The translations under genes were made by a program, and so were the position numbers. This document shows, one piece after another, positions 48,477 to 60,745 of a stretch of DNA of 64,000 nucleotides (position 1 is the first letter of the stretch; each line of letters opens with the position of its first letter). This DNA comes from Sinotaia quadrata (taxonomy: Eukaryota; Mollusca; Gastropoda; Architaenioglossa; Viviparidae). The notes under the pieces are model-generated. The model saw only the letters and a list, made by a program, of their open reading frames with translations. It did not search any database and was not told the origin of the DNA. The DNA lies in contig CM054181.1 in the NCBI GenBank assembly GCA_028829895.1, forward strand, positions 7,862,001 to 7,926,000, written 5' to 3'.

Positions 48477-49878
48477 TTAAAGACCAAGTGAAATGGAATC
48501 TAGGTCAGGCAGAGAGAAGAATAAATCCGTATGAGATGTGTAATTTCCATTCTTAGAATCAAGACTGCAAAGTTTAAAATTTCAGATTTGTATAAGTGAA
48601 TTTATGTTGGTATGAAAGGTCAATATTTCTGAAAGAAATCAGAGCTCTCGATCATTTGCGAGACTGATTTCTCACCATAGCAACATAACATGTGACGTCA
48701 TGAGTGGGAACAACAAGCCGCATGCGCTGTCTGACATGTTGCTTGCGTTAAACGCGTGGTTTGAAAAATTAAAACAAGGTTAACTATTGCAGTGCATGTG
48801 GCTCTGCATAAAGAGCGGACAAGCCCCCAAATATCCGTTTTTTTTCTTCTACATTTCACAAAGATAATACATTACGAAAAAAAAGTGGATTACAAAGCTG
48901 AAATGATAAAACTTTCATCCGACAGCACAGACGGTAGTGTGAGGTGAGCACTTCGAGGAAGATGACTGTGAAATGCAAAGCAGTCTTTTCAGGACAGTTT
49001 AAAATTGACAGGCGTTGTGGTGAAAAAAAGTTAGACTTAACCAGTTTAAAATAAGTCTTACACTTACACATTTATATTTCGTTCGTTTGATCATTGACAT
49101 TGATTTGTAATTTTACATAAAATCAGTTCTTTACAGTGACACCTGTCATAAATATGAATAATAGAAAAAAGGTTTTCAATCAATTCAGTGAATCTTCTTG
49201 TAACTGGGAAGTTAATAAGTAACTACAGAAAAGTTTACTATGATTTCTGATGGGTTTTATTTTTTCTTAATTGCAGACATGTAATTAATTTTTGATTTAT
49301 GCACACCTACTAAAATTAATTTAAATTCACTTTCCACATTTGCACCTATACAATAAATGTAGAAAACAGTATTCATGCAATAATTAAAAACACTATTGGT
49401 AAATTAGTACTGAATATTAGTTGGTAAGTGCCTAAGATCATTGTACTTGAATGAATTATTAAAATAGATACTTCTTGCAGTTTCAACTTGATTATTAGTC
49501 TGATTAATCAACTAACAATTAATCAAGTGTTGTTTTGCAATATCTGATTTAATAAAAAAAAATCTACTAAATAGGATGATTCATATATTAAATAGATATT
49601 CATCAAACCCTTACCATCATCTTTTAATATGAATTTGCATGAATGCATTTTATTACATCAGTGGTTGCTTGTGTGTTAATGGCATCATACTATTTTACTT
49701 TATATAATGTGGCACTACTTTTAACACTATTCATAACATAAATGTCATTTGACCCCAATTCATGACGTCACTTCTGCTTGCTTTCCCCGCAAGGGCTTAG
49801 GATTTTGTGTCTTAGCAACGGGGCAAACCTCGTTCACAAACTACGTTTGACCTAGATTCCATTTCACTTGGTCTTTAA
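48477..49878 (+). mobile_element. Kolobok-like DNA transposon with TTAA target site
   Basis: The ends are perfect 27-bp inverted repeats. The left one, at 48481-48507, begins agaccaagtgaaatggaatc and ends taggtca. Its exact reverse complement is at 49848-49874. TTAA flanks both ends (48477-48480 and 49875-49878), as expected for a TTAA target duplication. A broken THAP-domain segment lies inside on the plus strand. TTAA duplication plus THAP points to the Kolobok superfamily; piggyBac also uses TTAA but has no THAP. At 1.4 kb and with a broken frame it is non-autonomous. Confidence 0.8.
48788..49000 (+). pseudogene. THAP zinc-finger remnant of a transposase
   Basis: Two parts of a THAP domain are visible in different frames. 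First comes a C-x2-C pair (CSACGS, 48788-48805) followed by a basic stretch. Then, in another frame, a Trp-bearing stretch leads to the signature GEHFEEDDCE (48943-48972; compare C-x-x-HF in THAP). Stop codons and at least one frame change interrupt it, so no functional DNA-binding domain is made. It lies inside the TTAA element. Confidence 0.65.
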
Positions 49879-49879
49879 G

Positions 49880-50880
49880 GGTTGTGAGTAAGCTCACTCA
49901 TCTATGGCTCACCGAGTTCTTGCTCTCCAATATAATCGCCACCCTTCTGTATTAAAGCGCACCAACTAACAACACCTTTTATATTTAAAAATCCTAAATC
50001 GATTATAGCTGCTGGACATGTGGAGACTTCATTGTTTACACATTAATTTACACAGTCATGACGTCGATAGAGTATTTATCTCTTCCTTGTTTACACATTA
50101 ATTTACACAGTCATGACGTCGATAGAGTATTTATCTCTTCCTTGTTTACACATTAATTTACACAGTCATGACGTCGATAAAGTATTTATTTAATCTCCTT
50201 CTGGTGTCTTTGTTGTCGTTCTTCAATTAGCAAAATCGATAGCGGTTCTATTTCTACTCCTCTCGAAATCTTCGTTTGGATATGTAAAGTCGCGATATCG
50301 ATCATTTTATTTTAAGTCCATTCAGTTTTATTTATGTTCATTGCGAATTTATTTCATCTCCAGTCGATGACCTTGAACTTGTTTTTCGATAGCTATGATA
50401 TTGCTAGAAAATTTATTGCACCTCTTGATATAGGGGACACATTTATTGCACCCCTTGATATAGGTAACAAATTTATTGCACCAGTCTCCAATCAACGTCT
50501 TTTATACCTTTTCCTTATTTGAAATCATAATAATTTATAAGTAGCGAATTTAATTATTTTAGCTACATTTAATATAATTCTGTCATTGTAGTTTGAAGTC
50601 TTATTAAAGCCAAGGAAATAAATACATGATTTGAACTTCCCTCAAAGTTTAAACGGATTTTAAAGGCGGTTTCTTTTTAGTTTAGTCCCCAAATAAAGCT
50701 GCTTAATTTCTTTGACAGTTCATTCTTAAATTTCCCCTAATTTGGACTAATTTATTGTACATCCCCAGCCTTAAAGTCAGTTTCTATGTTTGCCATAAAT
50801 TTGCAGGGATACTCCTCCCCCCCCCCAGTTTCTTTGTATTGTAGTGTTTATTTAATTTATAAACATTCAAGCCTGTAGTC
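49880..50880. other. AT-rich stretch with small duplications only
   Basis: Contains the 55-bp repeat at 50031-50190 and a 33-bp duplication at about 50411-50480 (atttattgcaccccttgata). No gene supported. Confidence 0.4.
50031..50190. repeat. 55-bp repeat, three copies, each with a CRE-like core
   Basis: ttgtttacacattaatttac, acagtcatgacgtcgataga, gtatttatctcttcc. Each copy contains tgacgtcg. Confidence 0.9.
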
Positions 50881-51458
50881 ACGTGACACTCGCCGCGACT
50901 CATTCAGGCCAGAATGAAATATGTCATTCAGTGATTTTTGATCTTGGCTTCGTTCATTGTGGAAGTGCGGGCAGCGCTGATTTACAACAGAATCAGCGAT
51001 CCTTAATAAGTATGTGACAGTTTATACTATTGCTATATGTGGTCGTTTTGGTTACTTTTTAACAAAAAATGCTTTAAAAAAAATAAAATTTTAAGTGACA
51101 TGCAAAACGTCTGTTAATTGACCCGCAAGCAGCCATAAGTAAAATTATTCCCTCACATAGCTTACAGACAAGTCCGAAGCTTGCATAATCTCATCTGTTT
51201 TTAATTAAAAAATGCTCTTATTTTCAATGTATTGCAATATATTGGCAAGAAGAAAAATTGGGTAGTTTGCTGATAAATAATATCAACATATCTCATTATT
51301 TATTATTTTGAAACGTCTGAAACATTCAGTTCTCTATAGGGTGTGTTAGCTTTAAAAACGTCGAAACCCATGCAGGGCCTCAAGGTCTTTGTCTTTTTTT
51401 CTTACTCATCGGATGACGTCAAAATGCGCGCCGAACACTGACCTTTTTTCAGGGATTA

Positions 51459-51506
51459 TACAGCAGCGTGCGCAGCGCAGGCAAATTTCAGCTCATATGG
51501 TAAAAT
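51459..51506 (+). CDS. Weak exon candidate
   Basis: The acceptor cactgaccttttttcag and donor CATATG/GTAAAA bound about 47 nt with one frame reading GLYSSVRSAGKFQLIW. No identity. Splice shape only. Confidence 0.15.
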
Positions 51507-52150
51507 ACTTGTTTAGAGATATAAATGGTAACACCCCAAAATATCTGTGGACTGAAAGGTCCACTTGGCGTCCACGAAACAAAAACAGCGTACAGCGGCT
51601 AATGTCACGTGACACATATTTCCTTGAGAGCAGCGACTTGCACATTGCACTGAGTGTTGAAAGGTCACGGCTCAATGTCAGTGTTTATTTCCAGTGCAGG
51701 TTGTAGTATTATTACCACGCACTCTGGTAGAATTCACGATTTAGGCGTTACATTTACTTTCAGCTGTTCTGTATTTTCGGTTAGCAGCCGGCAGGGAAAA
51801 TAAAGACAGTGGCAATGACCACTCTGTTTTGACTTTGAGTTGAGTGAACTGTTGTGATTTTAGAGGACAGGCGGGTGGCTAGGTCATTGTAGCAGGACAG
51901 AGTACTGTTCACCAAATAATATATACATGTAATTCAGAAACTGATAAGACCTATTGCCTTTCTAAAGTGCAAGCAGAGCTGTCTTTTTATTTTATTGTTT
52001 TTAGCAACAGCATGATTATCAGTTTTTTTCTTTTATCAGTCGATCAAACGAAAAAGTGTAACTACATGTAACTACATTTATGAATTTTTATTACAGGCGT
52101 TACTGACACGTAACTATAGACACAAATCTGAATTATTTGAATAAGTATTT

Positions 52151-52350
52151 GGAAAAATGTCTAACGTTATCATTTATATTAATGGACATTGCAACTTGCA
52201 AGTCTAAATTAGGTTTTAATATGAAGTAAACACTGCACTGCATAACGGGAAAAGTGTCTGACGTTATCATTTATATTAATGGACATTGCAACTTGCAAGT
52301 CTAAATTAGGTTTTAATATGAAGTAAGCACTGCACTGCACAACGGGTAAA
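52151..52350. repeat. 97-bp direct duplication
   Basis: acgttatcatttatattaat, ggacattgcaacttgcaagt, ctaaattaggttttaatatg occurs at 52164 and 52261, nearly identical. Confidence 0.95.
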
Positions 52351-52479
52351 ATGCATAATGGCGAGTAAAGATAGCGAGTGAAAGGACGTAATAGGTTTCG
52401 ATGGATTCGCAGCCGGGTGCATGTGTCAAGGAATACGTTCTAGGAAGGGATATAGTGTCACGGGTGGAAAAGTAAACAC

Positions 52480-52522
52480 CTGGGTGAATTTCTACGTGCA
52501 GTTTTGGGCGCACAGCAGCCAT
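52480..52522 (-). CDS. Candidate first coding exon
   Basis: On the minus strand an ATG (52520-52522) opens MAAVRPKLHVEIHP and meets a good donor CCCAG/GTGTTTAC (52478-52479) in phase 1. About 25 bp upstream of the ATG is tcgcatgcgcc, close to the NRF1 consensus typical of housekeeping promoters. Read without splicing, the frame continues to 52313. I do not know the protein, and no second exon was found. Confidence 0.3.
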
Positions 52523-52555
52523 CTATGTACACTTTTCGATTTTTAACGGCGCATG

Positions 52556-52690
52556 CGACCCTTTTCGAGAAACGCAAAACTGACCACAGAATGTATACGA
52601 CGTAAGCCAGCTAAAGCTAGTCGCGGAACATAATAAACACGTAGGCCTACCTGTTTAAAATTCATGGAGGGTGTCGAGCTGGCGGATCGT
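52556..52690. repeat. Dispersed repeat, copy 1
   Basis: cttttcgagaaacgcaaaac ... cgacgtaagccagctaaagc ... cgcggaacataataa ... gtttaaaattcatggagggt. Diverged copy 2 is at 54005-54125, in the same order and orientation. Confidence 0.65.
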
Positions 52691-52754
52691 CCTATTCGAT
52701 GGGAACTGAACTCACTCACTTAGGGAACACTTAAGGATCACCCGTAATAATTTT

Positions 52755-52870
52755 TTTATCACCCCGAGGCGAGATCAAACTCGAACCGAACCCTAAGTCA
52801 CTTGGGCGGGAGGCATGTATCTTACAGCCTGCTTTACCGCGCGATACTGAATGCTACAGGTAGGAAGAGG
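52755..52870 (-). mobile_element. tRNA-derived SINE-like sequence
   Basis: The minus strand reads gcgcggtaaagcaggctgta (box A-like) and, about 35 nt later, ggttcggttcgagtttgatc (box B-like). The right half is diverged. No functional tRNA fold is evident. Confidence 0.4.
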
Positions 52871-53034
52871 TTAAGTGACCTAAAGTCTGCACAATCGCAC
52901 CTTAATGGTAGAAAGGGGTGCATTTCTAGGGTTGGGTGAGATACATTTTTAGTGTAGGTAGATATATATATATTTTAACGGTCGAAAGAGGAACATTGCA
53001 ATGAGTAAGGAGAAGTATGCATTATACCAAGGAG

Positions 53035-53215
53035 AGATATGGTGCTGTTAATAGGAAGAGATGCAGAGCTATGGGTAAAATAAATCTAAAGCTATGGGTA
53101 AAATAGATCTAGAGCTATGGGTCAGGAGAGATACGTTGTTGTAATGGAAGAGATGCAGAGCTATAGGTAAAAGAGATCTAGAGCTATGGGTAAGAAGAGA
53201 TATGGTGCTGTTATT
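53035..53215. repeat. Degenerate gagctatgggtaaaatagat repeat
   Basis: About five copies of 25-60 bp with variable spacers (ggagagatatggtgctgtta recurs). Confidence 0.7.
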
Positions 53216-53258
53216 AGGAAGATATTCAGTGTTCTGGGTTCCCCAAAGCTAGGACAAG

Positions 53259-53397
53259 CAGCGTTCCCTCTAAGGTGCGCGGCAGTGCAGCTCATTAGAA
53301 ATTGCCGCGCAACACTTTCATTCCGCGCACAAGTTTTGGAAACAAGCTCAAACAACCGCCAGTTCCGCGCACACAGGAAAAATATTAGAGGGAACTG
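53259..53397. mobile_element. 139-bp hAT-like MITE
   Basis: The left end cagcgttccctctaa pairs with the right end ttagagggaactg. The 8-bp flanks aggacaag (53251-53258) and atggcaag (53398-53405) match at 6 of 8 sites, as for an old hAT 8-bp duplication. The GC-rich interior (ccgcgcac words) has no real coding frame. Confidence 0.7.
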
Positions 53398-54004
53398 ATG
53401 GCAAGTAGACACATTTCTTCAAGAGATGGACAGGGACAGACACTATATTATTACAGGTAGCGTGAGTTAAGGAAAAAGATGTCTGTGATTTATCAGTACT
53501 TACTGAAGATTTTTTGTGCTATTTTTTCATGCTGTGCCGATTACTTAAAATCTTGGATTTTCAACGACAAAAATCTGTTTAGCAAAATATCTGTAGCATA
53601 CCCTACTCGACTTATCCGTTAATGCCACTGCGATTTGCGCACGACACTAAGTCTCATTCCTGGGAGCTAGAGAGCGTTGAAAAGCCACTCCAATTTTATG
53701 AAACCATGAGTCTGAACACAGCTAATTTTGCGCACGACACTAATAGAGTGCAGATAACTATACAGCAAATCAATTAGAGGCAATGTTAGAAATAAGTTGC
53801 TAAAATTTTAACTTTGCAACTGCAAGTTTTGTCTCCATTTCCTAATATGCACTAGTGCATTCAGAGTGAATCCAAAAGAAAACAAAACGACAAAATATGA
53901 TGAATATTTTGTTTATTTCAAGTTTTGGATACTGATACTATTAACAAAATAAAACTAGAGTCTTTCCAAATTCTTAGAAAAAAACATAAAAACCACACAT
54001 ACTT

Positions 54005-54125
54005 CCCTTGACGAGAAGCGCAATTGAACAATCACGTGTTCGTGACGTAAGCCAACAGAGGAGCCATTTTCGGAACAAAATAAGGATTTAACTAGTTTAA
54101 ATTCATCGAAGGTAGTGAGCTAATT
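54005..54125. repeat. Dispersed repeat, copy 2
   Basis: cgagaagcgcaattgaacaa ... gtgacgtaagccaacagagg ... tcggaacaaaataagg ... tagtttaaattcatcgaagg matches 52556-52690. Confidence 0.65.
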
Positions 54126-54239
54126 TTACAGAGTAATGAGTAATATCAGGTATATTAATTTAATACCCCGGAATTAAATGTACGCAAAACGCCAGAGCTT
54201 GATTTGAGACTGATCGATCATATTATCTGAAGCTCTTCC

Positions 54240-54625
54240 TGATCCAGCATGGAAACAAGTACTTGATGACAGCTTTGATAACCATGGCATAGGTGACGGT
54301 CTTGACAGCCTTGTCATGGATAACGGTTTTGATAGCCTTGACATGGATCACGGTATTGATAGTCTTGACATGGATGATGGTCTTGATAGCCTTGACATTG
54401 GCGACGGTTTTGATAGCCTTGACATGGATGCCTATCTTGGTAGTAATGATGTAGATGGCAGTTATGATAGCCTTGACATGGATGATGTTATTGATAGCCT
54501 TGATTATGGATGTCAGCCATGACTGTTTTGTTAGCCTTGAAATGGATGACTGTCTTGATAGCCATGACATGGATGGAAGCCCTGGTAGCCTAGCCATGAC
54601 ACTGATGAACGCCATGGAAGCCTTG
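54240..54625. repeat. 24-bp degenerate minisatellite, ~15 copies
   Basis: gatagccttgacatggatga + cggt. The period is a multiple of three, so acidic DSLDMDDG repeats on plus and IHVKAIKT repeats on minus both stay open. Coding on either strand is unsupported. Confidence 0.85.
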
Positions 54626-54964
54626 ACATGACACAATTAAATATAGAAATGTATCTCACATTGATGCCAACTGAGAGACTTTATGATTGTCATTCACACT
54701 TGGTTCCATACACAGTAGCATGGAGTCATTTCACCTACAAGACATCAATTTGTAAGTTCTAACATCTTAAACTATATAAAACATAATTTAGTACATCTGT
54801 ATAGTAAACTATAGTTTATTAGCCAACAGATCAGATAATGAGGGGGAAGTTTTATAGACAGTGATTGACCTTTAGAAATAATCAAGCCATTATAATTATC
54901 TAGTGTGATAAGTTGATACAAGATCCTAATTACCTTATGCAAACATAATAAGTCAGCACAAGTA

Positions 54965-55100
54965 GACATAAACCAATAAGTCAAGGCGAGTAAACCAATA
55001 AGTCGAGTAAACCAATAAGTAAAGGCGAGTAAACCAATAAGTCGAGTAAACCAATAAGTAAAGGCGAGTAAACCATTAAGTCAAGTCGAGTAAACACATT
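54965..55100. repeat. 16-25 bp repeat
   Basis: gagtaaaccaataagt(aaaggc) repeats about six times. Confidence 0.9.
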
Positions 55101-55189
55101 ATGTCTGCAACAGGTTATTTAAAATGACACATGGTCCCTTTACCTATGATAATATCATTATCTCTCCATGTCTATAATAAATACACCCC

Positions 55190-56600
55190 CCCCCCCCTCA
55201 ACTTTTAGGCAATGAACTGAAAGAGTAACCTCCTGTACCCTTTACAAAGCAATCCCCAGTATTGTAAATAAACACCACAGAATAACACTGACCTGACAAA
55301 TGTCCGTACGAGCAGTGGAACACTCTCTACAAAGGCCTACGCCCGTCTTATTAATTATTATGCCCTCACCTCCACTCCTGACCTTTTAACCCAGTTAAAA
55401 CATGAGACTGAAGGTGTTGATAAACAAAGAAATAGAATTTATTAACAATGTAAGTTAACTACACACAACACAGTAATTCAACCTTGATCAACTACAAATA
55501 ATGACATATACAACGAATGCATACAGAGATACACAGAATAAAACAAGATAATTATATTTTAATGGTTCAAGTACAAATGCTCCTTTAACAATCATCTGAG
55601 AATGTTCTTCTTTCTCGAGCCCTCCCTTGGGATCTCCTGGTGAACATTTTCTCTAACAATTTTACTTAGTCAATTACATTTAGACAACACAAATATGAAC
55701 ATCACAGAATGAAGAAAGTTCAAAGTTTGTTTCATGCAATGACAAATGACCTGAATCTAAGTTTAACTTCTGCCTTTTCTGAATGCAGTGGATGACGTCA
55801 TGCACCTTCACTGGCTTGATTCACGGACTCTTAGCACACAGGTGGTCAAGCTCAGGATTGGAACCAAGGGTCCAGTTTGAAAGAAGATATTTTGGGAGAT
55901 ATCTTTGGGATTACTGCCTTGACTGTTACAGCATTAGTCACACGACTCCCAAAAATGGAGACCCAGAGAAAACACGTCTTACTGCGTGAATTCCTCGTAA
56001 TGGACAAAGGGATAGTTTTCCACAACACACCTTGGGTTTCTTCCTCTATTCCCTTAGCACCCATTGGTCAACTACAGTTGGCCAGTAGGTGGCGGCCATT
56101 GGTTAGGTCTAATTGGTTAGCTTCTCATAAATGCTTGCGGTATTTGATAAGTCGTTTATCTATAACAAGATTTAATAACTGGACTCACTCATTCAAAGGA
56201 ACTTTGACCACCGAATTCTGCGAGGAATGGTGCTACTGATGTTTAATATTAATATCACAGGTACTGTCCAGTTATCAGTTTAGGTGAACTGTTGCGATTT
56301 TTCTTTGCATGTTTTGCTTGATGTCTACTTTTAGCATCTTAAATATCAGTAATATGAACAAAGTGCTCCAAAAATTTAATCATTAAATATTTCATAAATG
56401 AAAGTATATGAAAGCAAGTGACAAATAAAGGGGTGGAAATATTTGTCACAATGTCAATTCAAACCAAAATAATAAACCAACACAAGCTAACATAATAAGC
56501 CAATTTAAAGCAATATAGTAAGTCAATACAATAATAATTTTAGTCAACCATTACATATTTGAGCTTGGCTTCCAGATCACGTCATGGGACAAAAAAAAAA
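55190..56600. other. Stretch without supported gene
   Basis: Includes a CRE octamer (55793-55800) and three ATTGG (inverted CCAAT) words within 56060-56120, which is promoter-like. Two opposing frames at 55783-56239 have no recognised motif. Confidence 0.35.
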
Positions 56601-57112
56601 GATGGCGATGTTACTATCTTGTCAGAGAGTCAATATTTTCTAACAAGAAGAATTGAACTGGGTGGAAGGAGTTCACTGAATGCCACTTGATAAGGAATTT
56701 TCCTGTCGGGTTACACTTGATATATGATGCATGCCTACAGCGCGCGAGACACAATAATACCCACCCTACTCGCTCCACGCGGGGTGGGAATGATATCGGT
56801 AATTGCTTACGAGGAAGTGAAGCTCTCTCATGCAAGGATAGCTATGCCGTAAAAACAACAACAACAAACAGCGTCATTACACCCCCTTCCTTACAACCCC
56901 CCCCCCGGCAGTCCACAAAACAACAACATCCTCCACATCTTTCTGCCCCTCCCTCTTGTGGCACTCTACTACTCTCTGTCTGCCTCTGTGCATGACTGGC
57001 TTTGATACTGCACTTATTTTGATGAACTTACTGGTTGAGTGACTGCTTGTTTTTGTTTATATTTTTATTTATTTTACGAATGAACGAACGAAATAACAAA
57101 CGAACCGACCAA

Positions 57113-57131
57113 GCAAGCAAGCAAGCAAGCC
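57113..57131. repeat. (AAGC)n microsatellite
   Basis: Five caag units. Confidence 0.85.
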
Positions 57132-57240
57132 AACCACGTCATGTCAGTAGCCAAATCTGTATATAGGTTCCAATTCCTGACATGACCTGCACTCTTAGTG
57201 ATATCCTTCTTGGGAACTATGAGGCAGTTACGTGGAGTGC

Positions 57241-57297
57241 CTAGGCAGCAGAAGACATCCCAACACACACCGCCATACTAGCTAGCAGAAGAAACAT
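57241..57297 (-). CDS. Tiny signal-peptide-like open frame
   Basis: Minus strand ATG to TAG encodes MFLLLASMAVCVGMSSAA, which looks like a secretory signal peptide with a cleavage-type AxA-like end, but stops there. It may be an exon remnant or chance. Confidence 0.12.
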   Translation of the reverse strand: MFLLLASMAVCVGMSSAA

Positions 57298-57342
57298 GAG
57301 TGACAGCTTGTGACATAAACATGACGTTAGTACCAGCAGTCG

Positions 57343-57355
57343 GGGGGGGGGGGGG
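57343..57355. repeat. Poly-G run
   Basis: About 13 G in a row. Confidence 0.9.
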
Positions 57356-57359
57356 CAGA

Positions 57360-58380
57360 ATCTATATAACGTAATCATTGAGTGGAGTGTTATGAACAGA
57401 GAGGTTTGCATATAAATTATATACAGACGAAAATAGCACACGTGTTAATGATACTCTACCTCATAGTTGAATAAAGGAGAATACATTTTTCAAGAACAAT
57501 ATAATTATAACAATACATGGTAATGCAGGATTCAAGAATATTTTACATAACTGCTTAAAAAGAAAAATAATAAAACACAACACTGTCACTTTAAAGACAT
57601 TCTGATCAACCATCACATAAATACAAATTGCATATGGAAGTCGGTCATTGTCCTTGTAGCACGATACAAATCATTTCGAGTCGCTTCAGCAACTATTACT
57701 CAGTGATAACTCTCTGTAGAGATGATTGGGTTCTACACTGGCAATTTCCCGAGTGATTTCTTTATGTTGGCTGATAGGAATAGGCGGAAAATTTTAGCTG
57801 ATTGTACCATAACAGCCATGCTTATTTAGAATATTATATTTTAACAGTGATGCAGTTCGGTGCCAAGAAACTTGGCGGAACAAATATTAAAGCAATATTA
57901 GAGATGTGTTTATGTCCAAATTGTAACGGTTAGAATACAGTCTTAATATTTTCGCTAATGGTCTTTTTTCTTCTTTTTCTAAACAGCAAGAATTCATATA
58001 TCCAACTTAATGTAACGTCACTGTCTTCTTAATTCAGCAAACAATTAATTTTAGGAAGTGACATGATTATCAACTGGTTCCTACTGAGATTACGACAGCT
58101 TGAAACAGAATAGAATAGTTCACAACAAACATTTCTGTTACTCAGAGGGGCATTTTGTTTTAATATAAAGATTGAGAAAAACTGGGAAAAAAAATGAAAT
58201 GGCAATTTTCGACGTCAGATATTAAAATGATTATGATGCTTTATGACTACCATTATTTGTAACTATAGGCCGTAGGAAATTCTAAAAGCTGTAATCCTCA
58301 CTACATGATAAGTATTAGCAAGGGAAGTAATGTATTGCTGTATGGGCTTTGGTTTGGATTTTAAATAACGTTTGGTTTAT
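57360..58380. other. AT-rich stretch without supported gene
   Basis: A strong plus-strand acceptor (cttctttttctaaacag, about 57971-57987) has no convincing exon behind it. A minus acceptor at about 58186 likewise. Confidence 0.35.
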
Positions 58381-58387
58381 TTTTACC

Positions 58388-58617
<230 letters not shown>

Positions 58618-58944
58618 CACTTTAATTGTAATATTACGTCACACTATTTCAGTCACAGCTTTAAACATCTCACAAGTATGAGCACGTGCAGCAAACGACC
58701 GTCAAACCAATAACCGTATGGCTCTCACCCACTCCCAATGTCGTTTGTTACCATGGAGACAGTTGTTTTCCGTTTTCTCTGTTTAAGCCAAAATTTTGCA
58801 ACGTGTACACTTGTTTCCTGCTAGCTAGATTTTCGACAGTAGGTCATGGTGTAGGATGCAAAATATTCAAAGGCGATTTTTTTTTTCAGCTTAGTTAACT
58901 CTCTTTCTAATTTTTCTATCTTTCTTCAAAAATAAATCATACGA

Positions 58945-59085
58945 CAAAAGCATTTCTTTACGAGAGTGAATGTGATCAACACATTTATGTAGTAATAAAT
59001 TGTGTGAAGCATTTCTTTACGAGAGTGAATGTGATCAACACATTTATGCAGTAATAAATTGTTTGTGTGAAGCATTTCTCGTGAA
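58945..59085. repeat. 59-bp repeat, ~2.5 copies
   Basis: agcatttctttacgagagtg, aatgtgatcaacacatttat, gtagtaataaattgtgtga. Confidence 0.9.
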
Positions 59086-59784
59086 ACTAGTAAGAAATTC
59101 CATATCTAATCATTAGTCTTTGCCACAATTTTCATATTTTGAGTCACATGATGGCTCATGATTCGAAACTTCCTATTAAATAAAACATGATGGCGGTAGC
59201 GAAAATACTTTTCTATAGCGTGTGTTTTATTGTTAAATAATTTTATCGGCACTTTACAAAGGAACCTGTCTTTCATGTCCAGAAGCAAATCATCTTATAG
59301 GTCACGCACACACTAGAATTCAGTCGAATAAAAAGATGTTTGGTGTTTTTTTTTTTTTTTTCGAGTTGTTAAGACTTTAAGAGAACTGCTTTATTTTAAT
59401 GCGGTTTCTAGGTAACAGCTGTTGACATCGCTAGTGCAGAGTTACCGGTACATTGTTGCCGATGGAACTGGGTTAGTAGTGTTAGCAATTATTATACTCT
59501 CGGTCTCAACTACTGCGCGCGAATTTTGTTGCTCTGGGGTTTCCTCCCTTTGCTCGTTCAATCGACGCGAACGGACCAAGAACGTGTGCATAAGTTAGAC
59601 CCCTGCACGAGATATTTAACCCTTACCGTGCGACCGTAAATGACTGTATTTGGTTGCAATCGCTAGGTAATTGAAAATTTAAATCTAATTCGGCATTTAT
59701 ACTCGTAAGTAAAAAAAAAAAAAGTTCGAATAGGTAAGTAAAAAAAATAATTATGTCGACGATAGACATGCTTGAAGTTTTCCT

Positions 59785-60030
59785 TGTAATATATGTATTG
59801 AGCTTTGCTTTAGCTTCTAGTTTAGTAGTGAAATATATGTATAGAGTTTGCTTTAGCTTCTAGTTTAGTAATGAAATATATGTATAGAGTTTGCTTTAGC
59901 TTCTAGTTTAGTAATGATGTACATGTATTGAGTTTTTATTTAACCTCAAATTTAATGAAATATATGTACATTAGCTTTTCTTTTTCTTCTAGTTTAGTAA
60001 TGATGCATGTGTATTGAGCTTTTCTCTAAT
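59785..60030. repeat. ~45-bp repeat, about five copies
   Basis: atatatgtatagagtttgct, ttagcttctagtttagtaat; outer copies are diverged. Confidence 0.85.
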
Positions 60031-60304
60031 CCTTCACGCTTGTTTTGCTGTTCTTGTGTGTTGTCTGTCATGGCGTTCTTCCCTCTCCAACTTTCTGTCT
60101 TTTGTCCTCTCTCTCAAGTCCCCCCCCCTCTCAATCTCCATCTCCAGATTTCTGTCTTTCACTTCCTCTCTCTCTCCAATGTTCTGTCTTTCGCTCCCTC
60201 CCCCCTTCTCTCTTTTGCTCTCATTAAGTATTAGAGAGGAGAAATCTCTATTATAAACAACATGGCAGGTATGCATGTAATGTTATGTAGAAGAAAGTTA
60301 AGAT

Positions 60305-60540
60305 TAGAAACAGAAAACCAACACATTCAACATGAATTGAAGATTATAGAGAAGAAAATTATGACTGACAACAGGAAACAAATAGTCAACATGAATTTAA
60401 AATTATAGAGAAGAAAATTATGACTGATAACAGAAAACAAACACTGTGAACATGAATGTAAGAATATAGAGAAGGAAATTATGATTGATAATATAAAACA
60501 CTGTCCACATGAATGTAAGATTACAGCGAACGCGATGACA
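60305..60540. repeat. ~60-bp repeat, about four copies
   Basis: aacatgaatttaaaattata, gagaagaaaattatgactga, taacagaaaacaaac. Confidence 0.85.
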
Positions 60541-60594
60541 GAAAACAACTCATTTAAGACAACAGATAAGACAGTTGTAAAAGAAACAGGTAAG

Positions 60595-60745
60595 AACAGT
60601 GTAGATAGATTGGAAGAAAACAGATAAACCGGAAGTGTAGGCACAAACTGAGAAATAAAAAAGAAGATAAACTGGAAGTCTAGGCACAAACTGAGAAAAG
60701 ATAAACTGAACAGAGTGAGCAGTTAGAGAAACAGGTAAGCCGAAC
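60595..60745. repeat. ~35-bp degenerate repeat
   Basis: agataaactggaagtctagg, cacaaactgagaaa recurs three times. Confidence 0.75.

Noticed and set aside
48856..49071. Minus-strand frame of 71 codons
   Set aside because: It is the antisense of the THAP remnant on the plus strand.
54223..54636. 137-codon minus frame and acidic DSLDMDDG plus frame
   Set aside because: A 24-bp degenerate repeat keeps both strands open; acidic repeats could mimic a secreted shell protein, but no signal peptide or splice support was seen.
56614..56835. 73-codon minus frame starting MHERASLPRK
   Set aside because: No recognised motif or splice context; overlaps a GC-rich patch that may be a repeat.
59106..59288. 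60-codon minus frame starting MLLDMKDRFL
   Set aside because: Protein-like in look but no acceptor, no homology and AT-rich DNA; left unannotated.
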